Shown: positions 8,635 through 18,273, numbered from the stretch's first letter. The stretch is DNA of 64,000 bases from Jiangella mangrovi (GCF_014204975.1 NZ_JACHMM010000001.1:4092001-4156000), one strand, 5' to 3'. Program-made: numbers and translations. The notes: generated by a model not told the origin, from the letters alone.

Positions 8635-9921
8635 ATGACGACCCCTGCCCTGCCGTCGGCCCGGAGCCCGGAGCGGTCGGCGAGCAGTCCGGAGTTGCCG
8701 GCGCTGCTGCCGGGCATGCTGCGGGTCGACCCCGACGACGCCGACCCGGCCCGCCGCGGCCGGGTGCGCCGGTCGGTGCGCGACTGGGTCGTCGACACCC
8801 TCTGCTTCGTCATCGCGATTCTCATCGGGCTCATGACGTACGACAGCGCGATGCAGACCGACCCGCCCGAGATCGTCCAGCTGGCCGACCTCGTCGTGGG
8901 CGCGCTCGCCTGTCTGTCGCTGTGGTGGCGGCGACGGTGGCCCGTGCAGCTCGCCGTCGTGGTCGCGCTGCTGGCGATCGGGGTGTCGTCGGCCGCGGGC
9001 GCCGGGGTCGTCCTGCTGTTCACCGTCGCCGTGCACCGGCGGTGGGCCGTCGCCGCGGCGGTGGCGGCGGTCAACTTCGGCACGGCGCTGGCGTTCTACG
9101 CCGTCTACCCCGACCCGGTCCTGGCCTTCCGCTGGACGGTCCTGCTGTCCGCGTCGGTCGTCGCCGCCGTCACACTGTGGGGCATGCTGGTGCGCTCGCG
9201 CCGTCAGCTGGTGCTGTCGCTGCGCGAGCGGGCGTACCAGGCCGAGGCCGAGGCGGCGCTGCGGGTCGAGCGGGCCCGGCACCTCGAGCGCGAGCGCATC
9301 GCTCGCGAGATGCACGACGTCCTCGCGCACCGGATCTCGCTGCTCAGCGTGCACGCGGGCGCGCTGGAGTACCGTCCGGACGCACCGCGGGCCGACGTCG
9401 CGAACGCCGCGGGGGTCATCCGGGCCAGCGCGCACCAGGCGCTGCAGGACCTGCGCGAGATCATCGGCGTGCTGCGGGCGCCGTCGTCCGACGACGACCC
9501 CGACCGGCCGCAGCCCACGCTCGCGCAGCTGCCGGCGCTGGTCGAGGAGTCGCGGCAGGCCGGCATGCGGGTCAGCGTCGTCGACCAGCTCAACGCCGAC
9601 GGCGCCGAGCCGCCGCCCGCCATCGCCCGCTGCGCCTACCGCGTCGTGCAGGAGGCGCTCACGAACGTGCGCAAGCACGCCCGCGGCACGGGCGTCTGCG
9701 TCACGCTGACCGGCGGCCCCGGCGGCGGACTGGCCGTCGAGGTGCGCAACCGGATGCCCGTCGGATCGGACGCGCGGGCCACCACCTCCGAGATCCCGGG
9801 CACCGGGACGGGGCTCATCGGACTGGCCGAACGGGTCGAGCTGGCGGGCGGGATGCTGGAGCACGGAATCACCCGTGACGGCGACTTCCGCGTGCACGCC
9901 TGGCTACCGTGGCCGGCATGA
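8635..9921 (+). CDS. Sensor histidine kinase, DesK/NarX type
   Basis: A 428-residue membrane kinase. The N-terminal region (about 45-200) has several hydrophobic spans and no large extracellular loop, so it probably senses membrane or transporter state. The HisKA_3 dimerisation box holds the phospho-acceptor His227 in REMHDVLAHRISLLSVHAG. The ATPase domain follows with [16 protein letters not shown] (N box) and GTGTGLIGLAERVELAGG (G box). The ATG at 8635 has TAGCGT 8 nt upstream; earlier in-frame starts overlap the divergent promoter region. The stop overlaps the response regulator start by 4 bp. It probably controls the exporter at 6100-8503. Confidence 0.93.
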   Translation: MTTPALPSARSPERSASSPELPALLPGMLRVDPDDADPARRGRVRRSVRDWVVDTLCFVIAILIGLMTYDSAMQTDPPEIVQLADLVVGALACLSLWWRRRWPVQLAVVVALLAIGVSSAAGAGVVLLFTVAVHRRWAVAAAVAAVNFGTALAFYAVYPDPVLAFRWTVLLSASVVAAVTLWGMLVRSRRQLVLSLRERAYQAEAEAALRVERARHLERERIAREMHDVLAHRISLLSVHAGALEYRPDAPRADVANAAGVIRASAHQALQDLREIIGVLRAPSSDDDPDRPQPTLAQLPALVEESRQAGMRVSVVDQLNADGAEPPPAIARCAYRVVQEALTNVRKHARGTGVCVTLTGGPGGGLAVEVRNRMPVGSDARATTSEIPGTGTGLIGLAERVELAGGMLEHGITRDGDFRVHAWLPWPA

Positions 9922-10592
9922 CGTCCGATCCGCAGCCGGTGGTCACCAGAGTCCTCATCGTCGACGACGACGCGCTCGTCCGCGCGGGCCTGTCGATGAT
10001 GCTCGCCGGGGTGCCCGACCTCGAGATCGTCGGCGAGGCGGCCGACGGCGCCGACGTGCCGGCCATGGTCGAGTCGGCGCGGCCGGACGTCGTGCTCATG
10101 GACATCCGCATGCCCAAGGTCGACGGCCTGGCGGCGACGGAGACGCTGCGGCGGCGCACCGACCCGCCCGAGATCGTCATCCTCACCACGTTCGACACCG
10201 ACGACCACGTCCTGCGCGCGCTGCGGGCCGGCGCGACCGGGTTCCTGCTCAAGGACACCCCGCCCGCCGATATCGTGGCGGCGGTGCGGCGCGCGGCGGC
10301 GGGCGAGCCGATCCTGTCGCCGTCGGTCACCCGCCAGCTCATCGCGCACGTGTCCGACGGCGACGACGGCGGCCGCTCCCGTCAGGCGCGGGGACAGCTC
10401 GCCGACCTGTCCGAGCGCGAGCTCGAGGTGGCGGTCGCGATCGCCCACGGCAAGTCCAACGCCGAGATCAGCACCGAGCTGTACATGAGCGTCGCGACGG
10501 TGAAGGCGCACGTCTCGCGGGTGCTGACGAAGCTCGGTCTCAACAACCGGGTCCAGATCGCCCTGCTCGTCCACGACGCCGGCCTGGTCTGA
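9918..10592 (+). CDS. LuxR/NarL-family response regulator
   Basis: A 224-residue two-domain regulator. The receiver domain has VLIVDDDALVRAGL, phospho-acceptor Asp62 in VVLMDIRMPKVDG, the conserved Thr in VILTTFDTDDH and Lys in GFLLKDTPPADIV. The C-terminal LuxR-type HTH reads LSERELEVAVAIAHGKSNAEI, followed by SVATVKAHVSRVLTKLGL. The ATG at 9918 overlaps the kinase stop (ATGA), so the pair is coupled. It is the cognate partner of the upstream kinase and the likely regulator of the divergent ABC operon. Confidence 0.95.
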   Translation: MTSDPQPVVTRVLIVDDDALVRAGLSMMLAGVPDLEIVGEAADGADVPAMVESARPDVVLMDIRMPKVDGLAATETLRRRTDPPEIVILTTFDTDDHVLRALRAGATGFLLKDTPPADIVAAVRRAAAGEPILSPSVTRQLIAHVSDGDDGGRSRQARGQLADLSERELEVAVAIAHGKSNAEISTELYMSVATVKAHVSRVLTKLGLNNRVQIALLVHDAGLV

Positions 10593-10604
10593 CGCCGTCG
10601 TCGC

Positions 10605-11177
10605 TCACTTCGAGGCGAGGGTGCTCCACTCCGTCGCCAGCATGGCGTACAGGTACTCGCTGGCCCAGACGCCCTTGACGAACTCGTTCTCGACCAGGTG
10701 GGCCTCGCGGCGCATGCCGAGGCGCTCCATGAGCCCGGCCGACGCGGCGTTGTCGGCGTCGCAGCGGCCGATGACCCGGCGGAAGCCGAAGGTCTCGAAC
10801 GCCAGGCGCAGCATGGCCGTCGCCGCCTCGCGGGCGTAGCCGTGGCCGTGGTGCGCCGGGTGGAACGCGAACCCGAGCTCGGCGCGGCGGTGCTCGTCGC
10901 TGACGTTCTGCAGGTGCACCTCGCCGAGGAAGACGCCGTCGGTGCTGCGGACGACGGCGAGGTCGAGCACGTCGCCCTCATGCGCCGGGGCGGACTGCTG
11001 CATCCGCTTGCCCAGGCCCTCCATGGCGCGCCCGCGCGACCACGGCTCCCAGTACATGTAGCGGGCGACGTCGGGGTGCGAGTGCAGCCGGTGCAGGTCG
11101 TCGAGGTCGGCCTCGGTGAAGCGGCGCAGCGTGAGGCGGTCGGTGGTGACGGGCAGGGAGGGAGCGGGGGCCGGCAT
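10605..11177 (-). CDS. GNAT N-acetyltransferase (RimJ/RimL-like)
   Basis: A 190-residue acetyltransferase. It opens VTTDRLTLRRFTEADLDDLHRLHSHPDV, the normal RimJ/RimL N-terminus, and carries the acetyl-CoA motif around HHGHGYAREAATAMLRLAFE and VIGRCDADNAASAGLMERLGMRREAH. It would acetylate an amino group on a protein or small molecule; the target is not predictable. The start ATG has TAGGAT on its own strand 6 nt upstream (plus-strand 11184-11189) and no Shine-Dalgarno sequence, which fits a leaderless mRNA. It converges on the response regulator with a 12-bp gap. Confidence 0.93.
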   Translation of the reverse strand: MPAPAPSLPVTTDRLTLRRFTEADLDDLHRLHSHPDVARYMYWEPWSRGRAMEGLGKRMQQSAPAHEGDVLDLAVVRSTDGVFLGEVHLQNVSDEHRRAELGFAFHPAHHGHGYAREAATAMLRLAFETFGFRRVIGRCDADNAASAGLMERLGMRREAHLVENEFVKGVWASEYLYAMLATEWSTLASK

Positions 11178-11254
11178 CGATCCATCCTAGGCACGGCCCA
11201 CGCGGCGTCCGATTCCCGCCAGCACTCCCCCGCGGCGCGCCGCAGGCTGGACCC

Positions 11255-11755
11255 ATGAGCAGCTACGAGTACCGGCCCATCCCCGCAGGCGTCGCCGACG
11301 GACTGCGCGCCAGGGACGACGCCGGCCAGACCCGTGGGCCGTACGTCGACGACGAGGGCGGCGCGCCACTGCGCTGCTGCCTGACCCGCAGCGCCATCGG
11401 CGAACGCATCGTCCTCGTGTCCTACGCGCCGCTGCGGCGCTGGGCCGAGGAGCACGGCGCCGACCCGCACGCCTACGACGAGGTCGGCCCGGTCTTCCTG
11501 CACGCCGACGGGTGCGACGGGCCGCGCCACGACGGTTTCCCGGCCGAGTTCGTCTCGTCGCGGCGGGTGTTCCGCGGCTACGACAAGCGCGGGCACATCG
11601 TCGGCGGCCGGCTGGTCTCCCCCGCGTCCGGCCACGCCGAGGAGGTCGCGTCGGCGGCGCTGGACGACCTGTTCGCCGACCCGGCCGTCGAGGTCGTCCA
11701 CGTCCGCGCCGTCGAGTTCGGCTGCTTCTTCTCCGAGGTCCGCCGCCCGGTGTGA
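11255..11755 (+). CDS. DUF1203 domain protein
   Basis: A 166-residue cytosolic protein matching the DUF1203 pattern: RPIPAGVADGLRA near the start, the basic/Cys-rich RCCLTRSAIGERIVLVSYAP, then GPVFLHADGC, YDKRGHIVGGRLV and VHVRAVEFGCFFSEV at the end. Four conserved Cys (RCC, DGC, GCF) could bind metal or be redox active, but no activity has been established for the family to my knowledge. A -10-like CAGGCT lies at 11243-11248, 6 nt before the ATG. Confidence 0.87.
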   Translation: MSSYEYRPIPAGVADGLRARDDAGQTRGPYVDDEGGAPLRCCLTRSAIGERIVLVSYAPLRRWAEEHGADPHAYDEVGPVFLHADGCDGPRHDGFPAEFVSSRRVFRGYDKRGHIVGGRLVSPASGHAEEVASAALDDLFADPAVEVVHVRAVEFGCFFSEVRRPV

Positions 11756-11783
11756 CGGCCGTTCCTGCGGGTAAGGGCCGGGC

Positions 11784-12152
11784 ATGACCGACACCAGCGG
11801 GTTCGACGGAGCCGATCGGCTCAGTGACGTGCGGGAAGGCATGACGGTGGTCGACGCCCTCGGCGAGGAGCTCGGCACCGTCGCCGAGGTGAAGATGGGC
11901 GACCCTGAGGCCGTCACCGCGGCGGGCCAGCAGGCCGAGCCCGGCGGCGACGACCTCCTCACCTCGGTCGTGCGGAGCATCTGGGACGCGGGCCTGCCGG
12001 AGCAGGAGGCGGCCCGGCTCAGCCGGGTCGGCTACCTGCGGGTGGACCGGACGCTCGCCCGCGACCTCTACGCCGCGGGCGACGAGGTGCACCGGGTCGA
12101 CGGCGAGATGGTCCGGCTCTCCGTCCCGGCCGACCACCTCGTCCCGGGCTGA
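11784..12152 (+). CDS. PRC-barrel-like small protein (DUF2171-like)
   Basis: A 122-residue acidic protein. The segment LSDVREGMTVVDALGEELGTVAEVKMGD, followed later by GYLRVDRTLARDLYAAGDEVHRVDGEMVRLSVP, resembles PRC-barrel/DUF2171 proteins, where a beta-barrel half starts with V-x2-GM-x-V-[YV]-D-x2-G. The role is unknown; such proteins are often stress related. The ATG follows the DUF1203 stop by 28 bp, and TAAGGG lies 6 nt upstream, so it may have its own start site. Confidence 0.6.
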   Translation: MTDTSGFDGADRLSDVREGMTVVDALGEELGTVAEVKMGDPEAVTAAGQQAEPGGDDLLTSVVRSIWDAGLPEQEAARLSRVGYLRVDRTLARDLYAAGDEVHRVDGEMVRLSVPADHLVPG

Positions 12153-12194
12153 CCCAGCCGACCCTATGCGGCCCGTCGACCCGGTGCGGCCTGC

Positions 12195-14336
12195 CTACCG
12201 CTCCTGACCGGCGACGACGGCGTCAGCCTCGGCCCGGGCGGGCTGGTCACGCTCCAGCGCGATGTGCGGCAGTATCCGGCCCAGCCACCGCGGCAGCCAC
12301 CAGGCCCGCTCCCCCAGCAGGCTCATGACGGCCGGGACGATGAGGCAGCGGATGACGACGGCGTCGAGGAACACCGCGACCGCGAGGCCGAGGCCGAACT
12401 GCTGCAGCATGCGGTCCGGGCTGAGCAGGAACGCTCCGAACACGACGACCATGATCGCCGCGGCCGCGGTGATGACGCCGCCGGTGGTCGCCAGGCCCTC
12501 GCGGACGGCACGCACGGCGTTGCCGGAGCGCCGCCACTCCTCGTGCATCCGCGACACCAGGAAGACCTCGTAGTCCATGGACAGGCCGAAGACGATCGCG
12601 AAGATCATCACCGGGACGAACGCCTCGACCGGGCCGGCCGGCACCCCGAACCAGCCCTCGCCGAAGACCAGCGTCACGACGCCCAGCGACGCGCCGATGC
12701 TCAGCAGGTTGAGGATCGCGGCCTTCACCGGCACCCAGACCGACCGGAACACCGCCATGAGCAGCAGTGCGGACAGCCCGACGACGACGGCGACGAACAG
12801 CGGGAGCCGGTCGCTGACGGCGGCGGCGAAGTCCTCGGCGGCCGCCGTCGACCCGCCCACCAGGTAGATCGCGCCGGTCTGTTCCTCCAGCGGCGGCAGG
12901 ACGTCGTCGCGCAGGCGGTGGACGAGGTCGCCGGTCGCGGCGTCCTGCGGGGCGGACGCCGGGAACGCGACGACCAGCGCCAGGTCGGTACCGTCCAGCG
13001 GCTGCGGCGGCACGACGCCGGCCACACCTTCGGTCGACGACAGCGTCGACGCCAGCGCCGCGCCACCGTCGGCGGCGCCGTCGGCGAGGACGATCAGCGG
13101 CCCGTTGAACCCGTCGCCGAACCCGGACGCCAGCAGGTCGTACGCCTGACGGCTGGTCGACGACGCGGACTCGTTGCCGGCGTCGGCGAAGCCCAGTCGC
13201 ATGCCCAGGGCGGGAGCGGACAGCGCGAGCAGGACGGCGACGGCGGCGACCAGCGGCGGGAGGGGGTGACGGCGGACGGCGTCGGCCAGGCGCCGCCAGC
13301 GGGCACCGGGCTGCCGCTTCGACTTCTGCGCGTGGGCGAAGATCCGCTTCTCGATGCGCCGCCCGAACACCGTCAGCAGCGACGGCAGCAGCGTCAGCGA
13401 CGCGAGCATGGTCACCAGGACCGTCAGCGCGACGGCCAGCGCCACGCCCTGCAGCGACCCCAGGCCCAGCGCGAACAGGCCGAGCAGCGCGATGATCACG
13501 GTGCAGCCGGCGAAGATCACCGAGCGCCCGGCGGTGTCGAGCGCGACCCGGGCCGCGGCCTGACGGTCCAGGCCGGCCAGCAGCTCCGAGCGGTACCGGG
13601 CGAACACCAGCAGCGCGTAGTCGATGCCCACGCCGATGCCGACCAGCATCATCAGCGGCGGCGTGTAGGTCGCGATCGTCACCACGTTGGACAGCAGGAC
13701 GATGACGCCCAGCGTCGAGCCCACCGCGAAGAGGGCGGTGATCAGCGGCAGCGTCGCGGCCAGGAACGAGCCGAACATGAACACGAGGATCACCAGCGCT
13801 GCGAGCATGCCCGCGCCCTCGGCGGCCCCGCCCTCGGACTCCTCCGCACCCCGGACGGCGTCACCGCCCAGCTCGACCCGCAGGCCGTCGCCGTCGGCCG
13901 CCTGAGCGGTGTCGATGATCTCGCGGACGGCGTCGGCCGGCACGTCCGTAGCGGTGCCGTCCAGCGTCACCGTCGCGTAGGCGATGGTCCCGTCCGCCGA
14001 CGTCGCCCCGGGCACGTCGAACGGACCGGACACGTGCACGACGTGCGGCAGCATGCTGAGGTCGGCGAGCATCGGCTCGATCCGGTCCTGCTGGGTCTCG
14101 ACGCCGTCGTCGGACTGCAGCACCACCTGGACGGAGTCGCCGGCCTGCGCGGGCGCGGCGTCCGCAAGCCGGTCCGACAACTGCTGCGACTGCGTGCCCG
14201 GCAGCGAGTGCTCGTCGTGGTAGTCGTCGCCGACGGCCTGCGACAGCGCCGTGACGCCGGCCAGCACGGCCACCCACAGCCCGATGGCCAGCCAGTGATG
14301 CCGCTGCGACCAGGCGGCGAGCCGTTCCAGCCCCAT
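12195..14336 (-). CDS. MMPL/RND-family transporter
   Basis: A 713-residue pump with the MMPL plan: an N-terminal span (HHWLAIGLWVAVLAGVTAL), an extracytoplasmic domain to about 180, five clustered spans containing LVGIGVGIDYALLVFARYRSELLAG, a second span/extracytoplasmic unit from about 350, and a second helix bundle with VFGLSMDYEVFLVSRMHEEWR. The buried Asp-Tyr pairs (IDY and MDY) are the proton-relay residues of the family. Related pumps export lipids, polyketides or drugs using the proton gradient. It has no adjacent regulator; the substrate is unknown. The tail is short and hydrophilic. Confidence 0.94.
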   Translation of the reverse strand: MGLERLAAWSQRHHWLAIGLWVAVLAGVTALSQAVGDDYHDEHSLPGTQSQQLSDRLADAAPAQAGDSVQVVLQSDDGVETQQDRIEPMLADLSMLPHVVHVSGPFDVPGATSADGTIAYATVTLDGTATDVPADAVREIIDTAQAADGDGLRVELGGDAVRGAEESEGGAAEGAGMLAALVILVFMFGSFLAATLPLITALFAVGSTLGVIVLLSNVVTIATYTPPLMMLVGIGVGIDYALLVFARYRSELLAGLDRQAAARVALDTAGRSVIFAGCTVIIALLGLFALGLGSLQGVALAVALTVLVTMLASLTLLPSLLTVFGRRIEKRIFAHAQKSKRQPGARWRRLADAVRRHPLPPLVAAVAVLLALSAPALGMRLGFADAGNESASSTSRQAYDLLASGFGDGFNGPLIVLADGAADGGAALASTLSSTEGVAGVVPPQPLDGTDLALVVAFPASAPQDAATGDLVHRLRDDVLPPLEEQTGAIYLVGGSTAAAEDFAAAVSDRLPLFVAVVVGLSALLLMAVFRSVWVPVKAAILNLLSIGASLGVVTLVFGEGWFGVPAGPVEAFVPVMIFAIVFGLSMDYEVFLVSRMHEEWRRSGNAVRAVREGLATTGGVITAAAAIMVVVFGAFLLSPDRMLQQFGLGLAVAVFLDAVVIRCLIVPAVMSLLGERAWWLPRWLGRILPHIALERDQPARAEADAVVAGQER

Positions 14337-14507
14337 GATCCGTCCTTCCTCGTCGTCCCGAGTTCGTGCCGGGTGCTCCCGACGATGACGAGGATCGGCT
14401 GACGGCGTGCTCCGGCGCGTCCAGCTGGAGTGGACACCCGGACTACATCCCGAGTCGTGGTCTCGGGGTGATCACGTACGCCTGAGGTTGTTTAGGATGA
14501 CTGCCCC

Positions 14508-15284
14508 GTGGTCACCCCCGACGTTCCCCCGCCGCCCCGCCCGGGCCCGTTCGCGCGCCTGAGGCACTGGCACCGCACGCTCAGCCTGAGCAACCGGCTG
14601 GCGCTCTACGCGCTCGTGCTGGCGGCGGTGGGTGTCGTGACGCCGCTGGCGGCAGCGGTCCTGACGGGGTCGAGAGGCCCGGCCACCGGCCTGCTGGTCG
14701 AGCAGGACGACAACGGCTGCACCTCGGTGTGGACGGTGCCGGCCGAGAGCACCGAATTGGTCGACGACATCATCGCCAACATCGACGTCCGGCAGCTGAG
14801 CCGGTGGGAGCGCGACGGTCTCATCACCCACCGCGAGACGGTGAAGGCGCGCGTCAGCATCCGCGGCGGCGAGACGCCGATCCAGCTGCGCGACCTCACC
14901 ATCACGGTGCTGAGCCGCACCGACCCCGTCACCGGTGAGCAGTCCAAGGCCCAGGGCTGCGGCGGTGAGGGCGACGAGGACGAGCCGGACTTCGTCGTCG
15001 TCGACCTCGACACCCTGCCGGTCGGCACCGCCGTCCCCGTCGACTACCTGCAGCAGAGTGACCAGCAGACGGCGGCCCGGCAGCTCGCGGACGACGAGGG
15101 CGAGCAGATCACGCTGCCCCGCACCGTCGACGCACAGGACTTCTACTCGTTCACGCTGATCGGCCGCTCGCTGGCCTACGACACCGAGTGGCAGGCCGAG
15201 ATCACCTGGTGGGACGGCGAACATCTGCACACCGACCTGCTGGACAACGACGGGGCGCCGTTCCGCGTGACGGCGCCCGGCTGA
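14508..15284 (+). CDS. Uncharacterised single-span membrane protein
   Basis: A 258-residue protein. A Pro-rich N-terminus (VTPDVPPPPRPGPFARLRHW) is followed by one membrane segment (LALYALVLAAVGVVTPLAAAVL, about 31-52) and then an extracytoplasmic domain of about 200 residues with few Cys and many Thr/Asp. I do not recognise the family. The start is GTG at 14508; a -10-like TAGGAT at 14492-14497 suggests a leaderless or very short leader. Its stop overlaps the next gene's ATG by one base (TGATG), so the two are probably made together. Confidence 0.72.
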   Translation: MVTPDVPPPPRPGPFARLRHWHRTLSLSNRLALYALVLAAVGVVTPLAAAVLTGSRGPATGLLVEQDDNGCTSVWTVPAESTELVDDIIANIDVRQLSRWERDGLITHRETVKARVSIRGGETPIQLRDLTITVLSRTDPVTGEQSKAQGCGGEGDEDEPDFVVVDLDTLPVGTAVPVDYLQQSDQQTAARQLADDEGEQITLPRTVDAQDFYSFTLIGRSLAYDTEWQAEITWWDGEHLHTDLLDNDGAPFRVTAPG

Positions 15285-16435
15285 TGCGCGGCCACCCCGT
15301 CCGGACGGCGCTGGCCGGCATCGTCGCGATGCTGGTGGTCGCGGCGCTCCCCGCGCAGATCGACTGGGCCGACCGCCTGGGCTTCCCGGAACGGGCCGGC
15401 GACCGGCTGCGCTTCCTCACGGTGTCGCCGACGCTGCTCTACAACGAGCGGTCCGGCTGGCCGGCGTACCTCGGCGAACTGGTCTGGGCGGTGCTGTTCG
15501 CGGGCCTGCTGCTGGTCGTGGCCTGGCGGCTCGCGCAGGCGACGGCGGACGCCTGGACCCGTCCGGTGGTCGTCGCGCTGGCGCTGCCCGTGCTCGCGCC
15601 GCTGGCGAACCTGGTGGCGCTGCTCCTGGTCGACACCGTCGGGCTGACGACGGACGCGGCGGGACGGGGCGAACGGCTCGCACGGATCCTCCACGACGCC
15701 CAGAACGCGTCCGGTCACGTGGTGCTGGTCGCGCTGGCCGGGACGGTCGTGCTCCTCGCGACGCACGGCGATCGGCTCTGGCCGCGCGCACCCGACGGCA
15801 CGGTGCGGGTCACCGCCGCCTCCGCGCTGACACTGGTCCGCGGCCCGGCGGGGACGGTCGGGCGGCGCGTCGGCATGGCCGTGCTCGCGACGGTCGCCGG
15901 CTATGTCGCGATGCTCGTCGTCCCGGACCTGCTGGAGGCCGTGACCGAACCGGTCGCGCGGGTGTGGTGCGCCGGCGCCGCGCCCGGCGACGGCTGCGCC
16001 CGCGGGCTGGCCCTCATCGCGGGCACCGAGCCCAGCCGGCCGGGCGACGTGCTGTTCGACCAGGGGCGGGCGCGACTGGTCCAGATCTACGCGATCCAGG
16101 CGTTCCTGCTGGTCTTCGCGCTGGCCTACTTCCAGGTGCACACCCAGCCGCTGCGCCGCCGTCCGGCGACGACGCTGCTGGCGGTCTGGTACGCGTTCAC
16201 GCTCGCCGTGGTGACGCACGAGGGCGTCGTCGACGCGGCGATCGGTGTCGCGGACGAGCCGGGGCTGCCGGGCGTGCTCGGGCTGCTGCTGCCACCGTCG
16301 GGCCTGCCCGCGACACTGTTCGCCGCTCCCGCCGTCGCCGCCGGGTTCGCCGTCGTGCACGCGCTGGTGCTGCGGCTGCGCCGTCGAGGCGAGCCTCAGC
16401 CGAGCCAGCCGGGCGTCACCAGCCCGGCCTCGTAG
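15284..16435 (+). CDS. Uncharacterised polytopic membrane protein
   Basis: A 383-residue membrane protein with about seven hydrophobic segments (for example TALAGIVAMLVVAALPAQI, LGELVWAVLFAGLLLVVAW and a C-terminal VAAGFAVVHALVLRLRRR). The loop with WCAGAAPGDGCARG contains a Cys pair. No transporter or enzyme motif is apparent. It begins at the stop of the preceding membrane protein and probably acts with it. Its last 40 bases overlap the 3' end of the convergent response regulator gene, so the two transcripts are antisense there. Confidence 0.72.
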   Translation: MRGHPVRTALAGIVAMLVVAALPAQIDWADRLGFPERAGDRLRFLTVSPTLLYNERSGWPAYLGELVWAVLFAGLLLVVAWRLAQATADAWTRPVVVALALPVLAPLANLVALLLVDTVGLTTDAAGRGERLARILHDAQNASGHVVLVALAGTVVLLATHGDRLWPRAPDGTVRVTAASALTLVRGPAGTVGRRVGMAVLATVAGYVAMLVVPDLLEAVTEPVARVWCAGAAPGDGCARGLALIAGTEPSRPGDVLFDQGRARLVQIYAIQAFLLVFALAYFQVHTQPLRRRPATTLLAVWYAFTLAVVTHEGVVDAAIGVADEPGLPGVLGLLLPPSGLPATLFAAPAVAAGFAVVHALVLRLRRRGEPQPSQPGVTSPAS

Positions 16436-17061
16436 GCGAGCACCACGAGCTGGGCGCGGTCGCGGGCGTCGAGCTTGGTGAGGATGCGGCTGACGTGGGT
16501 CTTCGCCGTCGCCGGGCTGAGGACGAGGCGGTCGGCGATCTCGTCGTTGGAGAGCCCGGCCGCGACCAGCTCGAGCACCTCGCGCTCGCGCTCGGTCAGC
16601 GCGTTGAGGCGGGCGTTCGGGACCGGTTTGGCGGCCCGGCCGGCGATCTCGGAGATCAGCCGCCGAGTGATCGACGGGGCGATCAGGGCGTCGCCGCGGG
16701 CCACGACGCGCACGGCGTGGATCAGCTCCATGGGCTCGGTGTCCTTGACGAGGAAGCCGCTGGCGCCGGCCCGCAGCGCGCCGTAGACGTAGTCGTCGAG
16801 GTCGAACGTGGTGAGGATGACGACGCGGACGCCGGCCAGCGCCGGGTCGGCGACGATCTGCCGGGTCGCCTCGAGCCCGTCCAGCTCCGGCATCCGCACG
16901 TCCATGAGGACGACCTCGGGGCGCAGCTCGCGGACCCGCGTGAGCGCCTCGGCGCCGTCGGCCGCCTCGCCCACGACGTCGAGGTCCGGCTCGCCGTCGA
17001 GGATGGACCGGAACCCGGCCCGCACCAGCCGCTGGTCGTCGGCCAGCAGCACCGTCGTCAC
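16396..17061 (-). CDS. LuxR/NarL-family response regulator
   Basis: A 221-residue regulator with a receiver domain (VLLADDQRLVRAGF, phospho-acceptor Asp54 in VVLMDVRMPELDG, VILTTFDLDDYV, GFLVKDTEPMEL) and a LuxR HTH (LTEREREVLELVAAGLSNDEI, then SPATAKTHVSRILTKL). Its ATG overlaps the kinase stop (17058-17061). The overlap with the membrane gene at 15284-16435 on the other strand might let this pair and that gene influence each other, but direct targets cannot be read from the sequence. Confidence 0.95.
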   Translation of the reverse strand: MTTVLLADDQRLVRAGFRSILDGEPDLDVVGEAADGAEALTRVRELRPEVVLMDVRMPELDGLEATRQIVADPALAGVRVVILTTFDLDDYVYGALRAGASGFLVKDTEPMELIHAVRVVARGDALIAPSITRRLISEIAGRAAKPVPNARLNALTEREREVLELVAAGLSNDEIADRLVLSPATAKTHVSRILTKLDARDRAQLVVLAYEAGLVTPGWLG

Positions 17062-18212
17062 GCCGCACCTCCGTACGGGAGCCGCGCGGTCACCCGGAAG
17101 CCGCCCTCGGGCCGGTCGGCCGCCTCGAGCGTGCCGCCGAGCGCCTCGGCCCGCGCCCGCATGCCGTCGATGCCGCTGCCGGTACCGGCGCCCGCGCGGG
17201 AGCCGGCACCTCGTCCGTCGTCGCTCACGTCCACCGTCACATCATCGCGTCCGTAGCCGACCCGGACGGCGACCCGCCCGGCACCGGCGTGCCGGGTGAC
17301 GTTGGTGAGCGCCTCCTGGACGATCCGGAACGCGGCGAGGTCGAGGGTGGGCGACAGCTCGACGGGGTCGCCCTCGGTAGCGACGTCGACGGCGAGGCCG
17401 GCGGCCCGGCTGCGCTCGGCCAGCTCCGGCAGGCGGCGCAGACCGGGGACGGGCGCCGTCGGCGCCTGTTCGTCGACCTGACGGAGGACGCCGAGTGTGC
17501 CGCGCAGCTCGCGCAGCGCCTCGCGGCTGGTCTCCTTGATGGCGGCGAGCGCCTCGGCGGCGGGGCTCTCGCTGCCGCCGTCACCGCCGTTGCCGCCGTC
17601 GCGGGACAGTGCGTGCAGCGCGGCGCCGGCCTGCACGTTGATGAGCGAGATGTTGTGCCCGAGCACGTCGTGCAACTCGCGGGCGATGCGCAGGCGCTCC
17701 TCCGTGGCCCGGCGGCGCAGCGCCTCCTCGCGGCTGCGGCGCGACGTGTGCATGACCGCCCCGACGGCGACGGCGGCAACCAGCCAGCTGACCAGCAGGA
17801 ACATGCCGGCGTCGCCCAGCGGGGACTCGTCGGTGCCGTACTCGCCGAACGCCGAGCCGGCGATGGCCGACCCGCCGATGACCGCGGCTGCCACCGTCCG
17901 GCCGGCCGATGCCAGCGAGTACAGCGCGATGATCAGCGTGACCAGCAGCGCGCCGTCTGGGTTGATGAGCGGGTAGTAGGCCATCGACGCGACCAGCGTG
18001 ATGACGCCCACCGTCACGGGGAACCGGCGGCGGAACGCCAGGGCGCCGCAGCCGGCGACGATCAGCAGCCAGCCGGCGACCGGCACGGGCCGGAACGCGA
18101 TCGGGTCGCCCGCACCGAGCACCGTCGTGAGCACCACGAACAGGCCGGTGCCGGCGGCGAGCAGCACGTCGCCGCGCGCTCCGCGCCAGAGCGGTTCCCG
18201 GCCCTCGGTCAT
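17058..18212 (-). CDS. Sensor histidine kinase, DesK/NarX type
   Basis: A 384-residue kinase. Residues about 15-165 hold several hydrophobic spans ([60 protein letters not shown]). HisKA_3 contains the acceptor His in [21 protein letters not shown] Gly/Asn insertion ([15 protein letters not shown]) follows the first dimerisation helix. The ATPase domain has [16 protein letters not shown] and [17 protein letters not shown] start at ATG 18212 (MTEGREPLW), with TAAGCT 7 nt upstream; the longer open frame overlaps the beta-glucosidase promoter. Partner of the regulator at 16396. Confidence 0.92.
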   Translation of the reverse strand: MTEGREPLWRGARGDVLLAAGTGLFVVLTTVLGAGDPIAFRPVPVAGWLLIVAGCGALAFRRRFPVTVGVITLVASMAYYPLINPDGALLVTLIIALYSLASAGRTVAAAVIGGSAIAGSAFGEYGTDESPLGDAGMFLLVSWLVAAVAVGAVMHTSRRSREEALRRRATEERLRIARELHDVLGHNISLINVQAGAALHALSRDGGNGGDGGSESPAAEALAAIKETSREALRELRGTLGVLRQVDEQAPTAPVPGLRRLPELAERSRAAGLAVDVATEGDPVELSPTLDLAAFRIVQEALTNVTRHAGAGRVAVRVGYGRDDVTVDVSDDGRGAGSRAGAGTGSGIDGMRARAEALGGTLEAADRPEGGFRVTARLPYGGAA

Positions 18213-18273
18213 GGAGGGCAGCTTAGATAAGGTCGGGGCTGTTCCGACGTCTTCCGCGAGGAGTCCCGACACC

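Noticed and set aside
12264-14402. Long open frame on the plus strand opposite the MMPL gene (over 700 codons)
   Set aside because: It is the G+C-rich mirror of a well-supported transporter gene and has Arg/Gly/His-rich, low-complexity content with no domain. Similar mirrors occur opposite most genes here.
14449-14467. CCCGAG-N7-CTCGGG as an operator for the divergent MMPL gene
   Set aside because: The arms are only 6 bp of G+C-rich sequence, expected by chance at this composition; kept as unsupported.
16396-16435. 40-bp overlap of convergent genes as evidence of a wrong stop
   Set aside because: Both reading frames are intact and the HTH of the response regulator needs its full C-terminus; the overlap is real.
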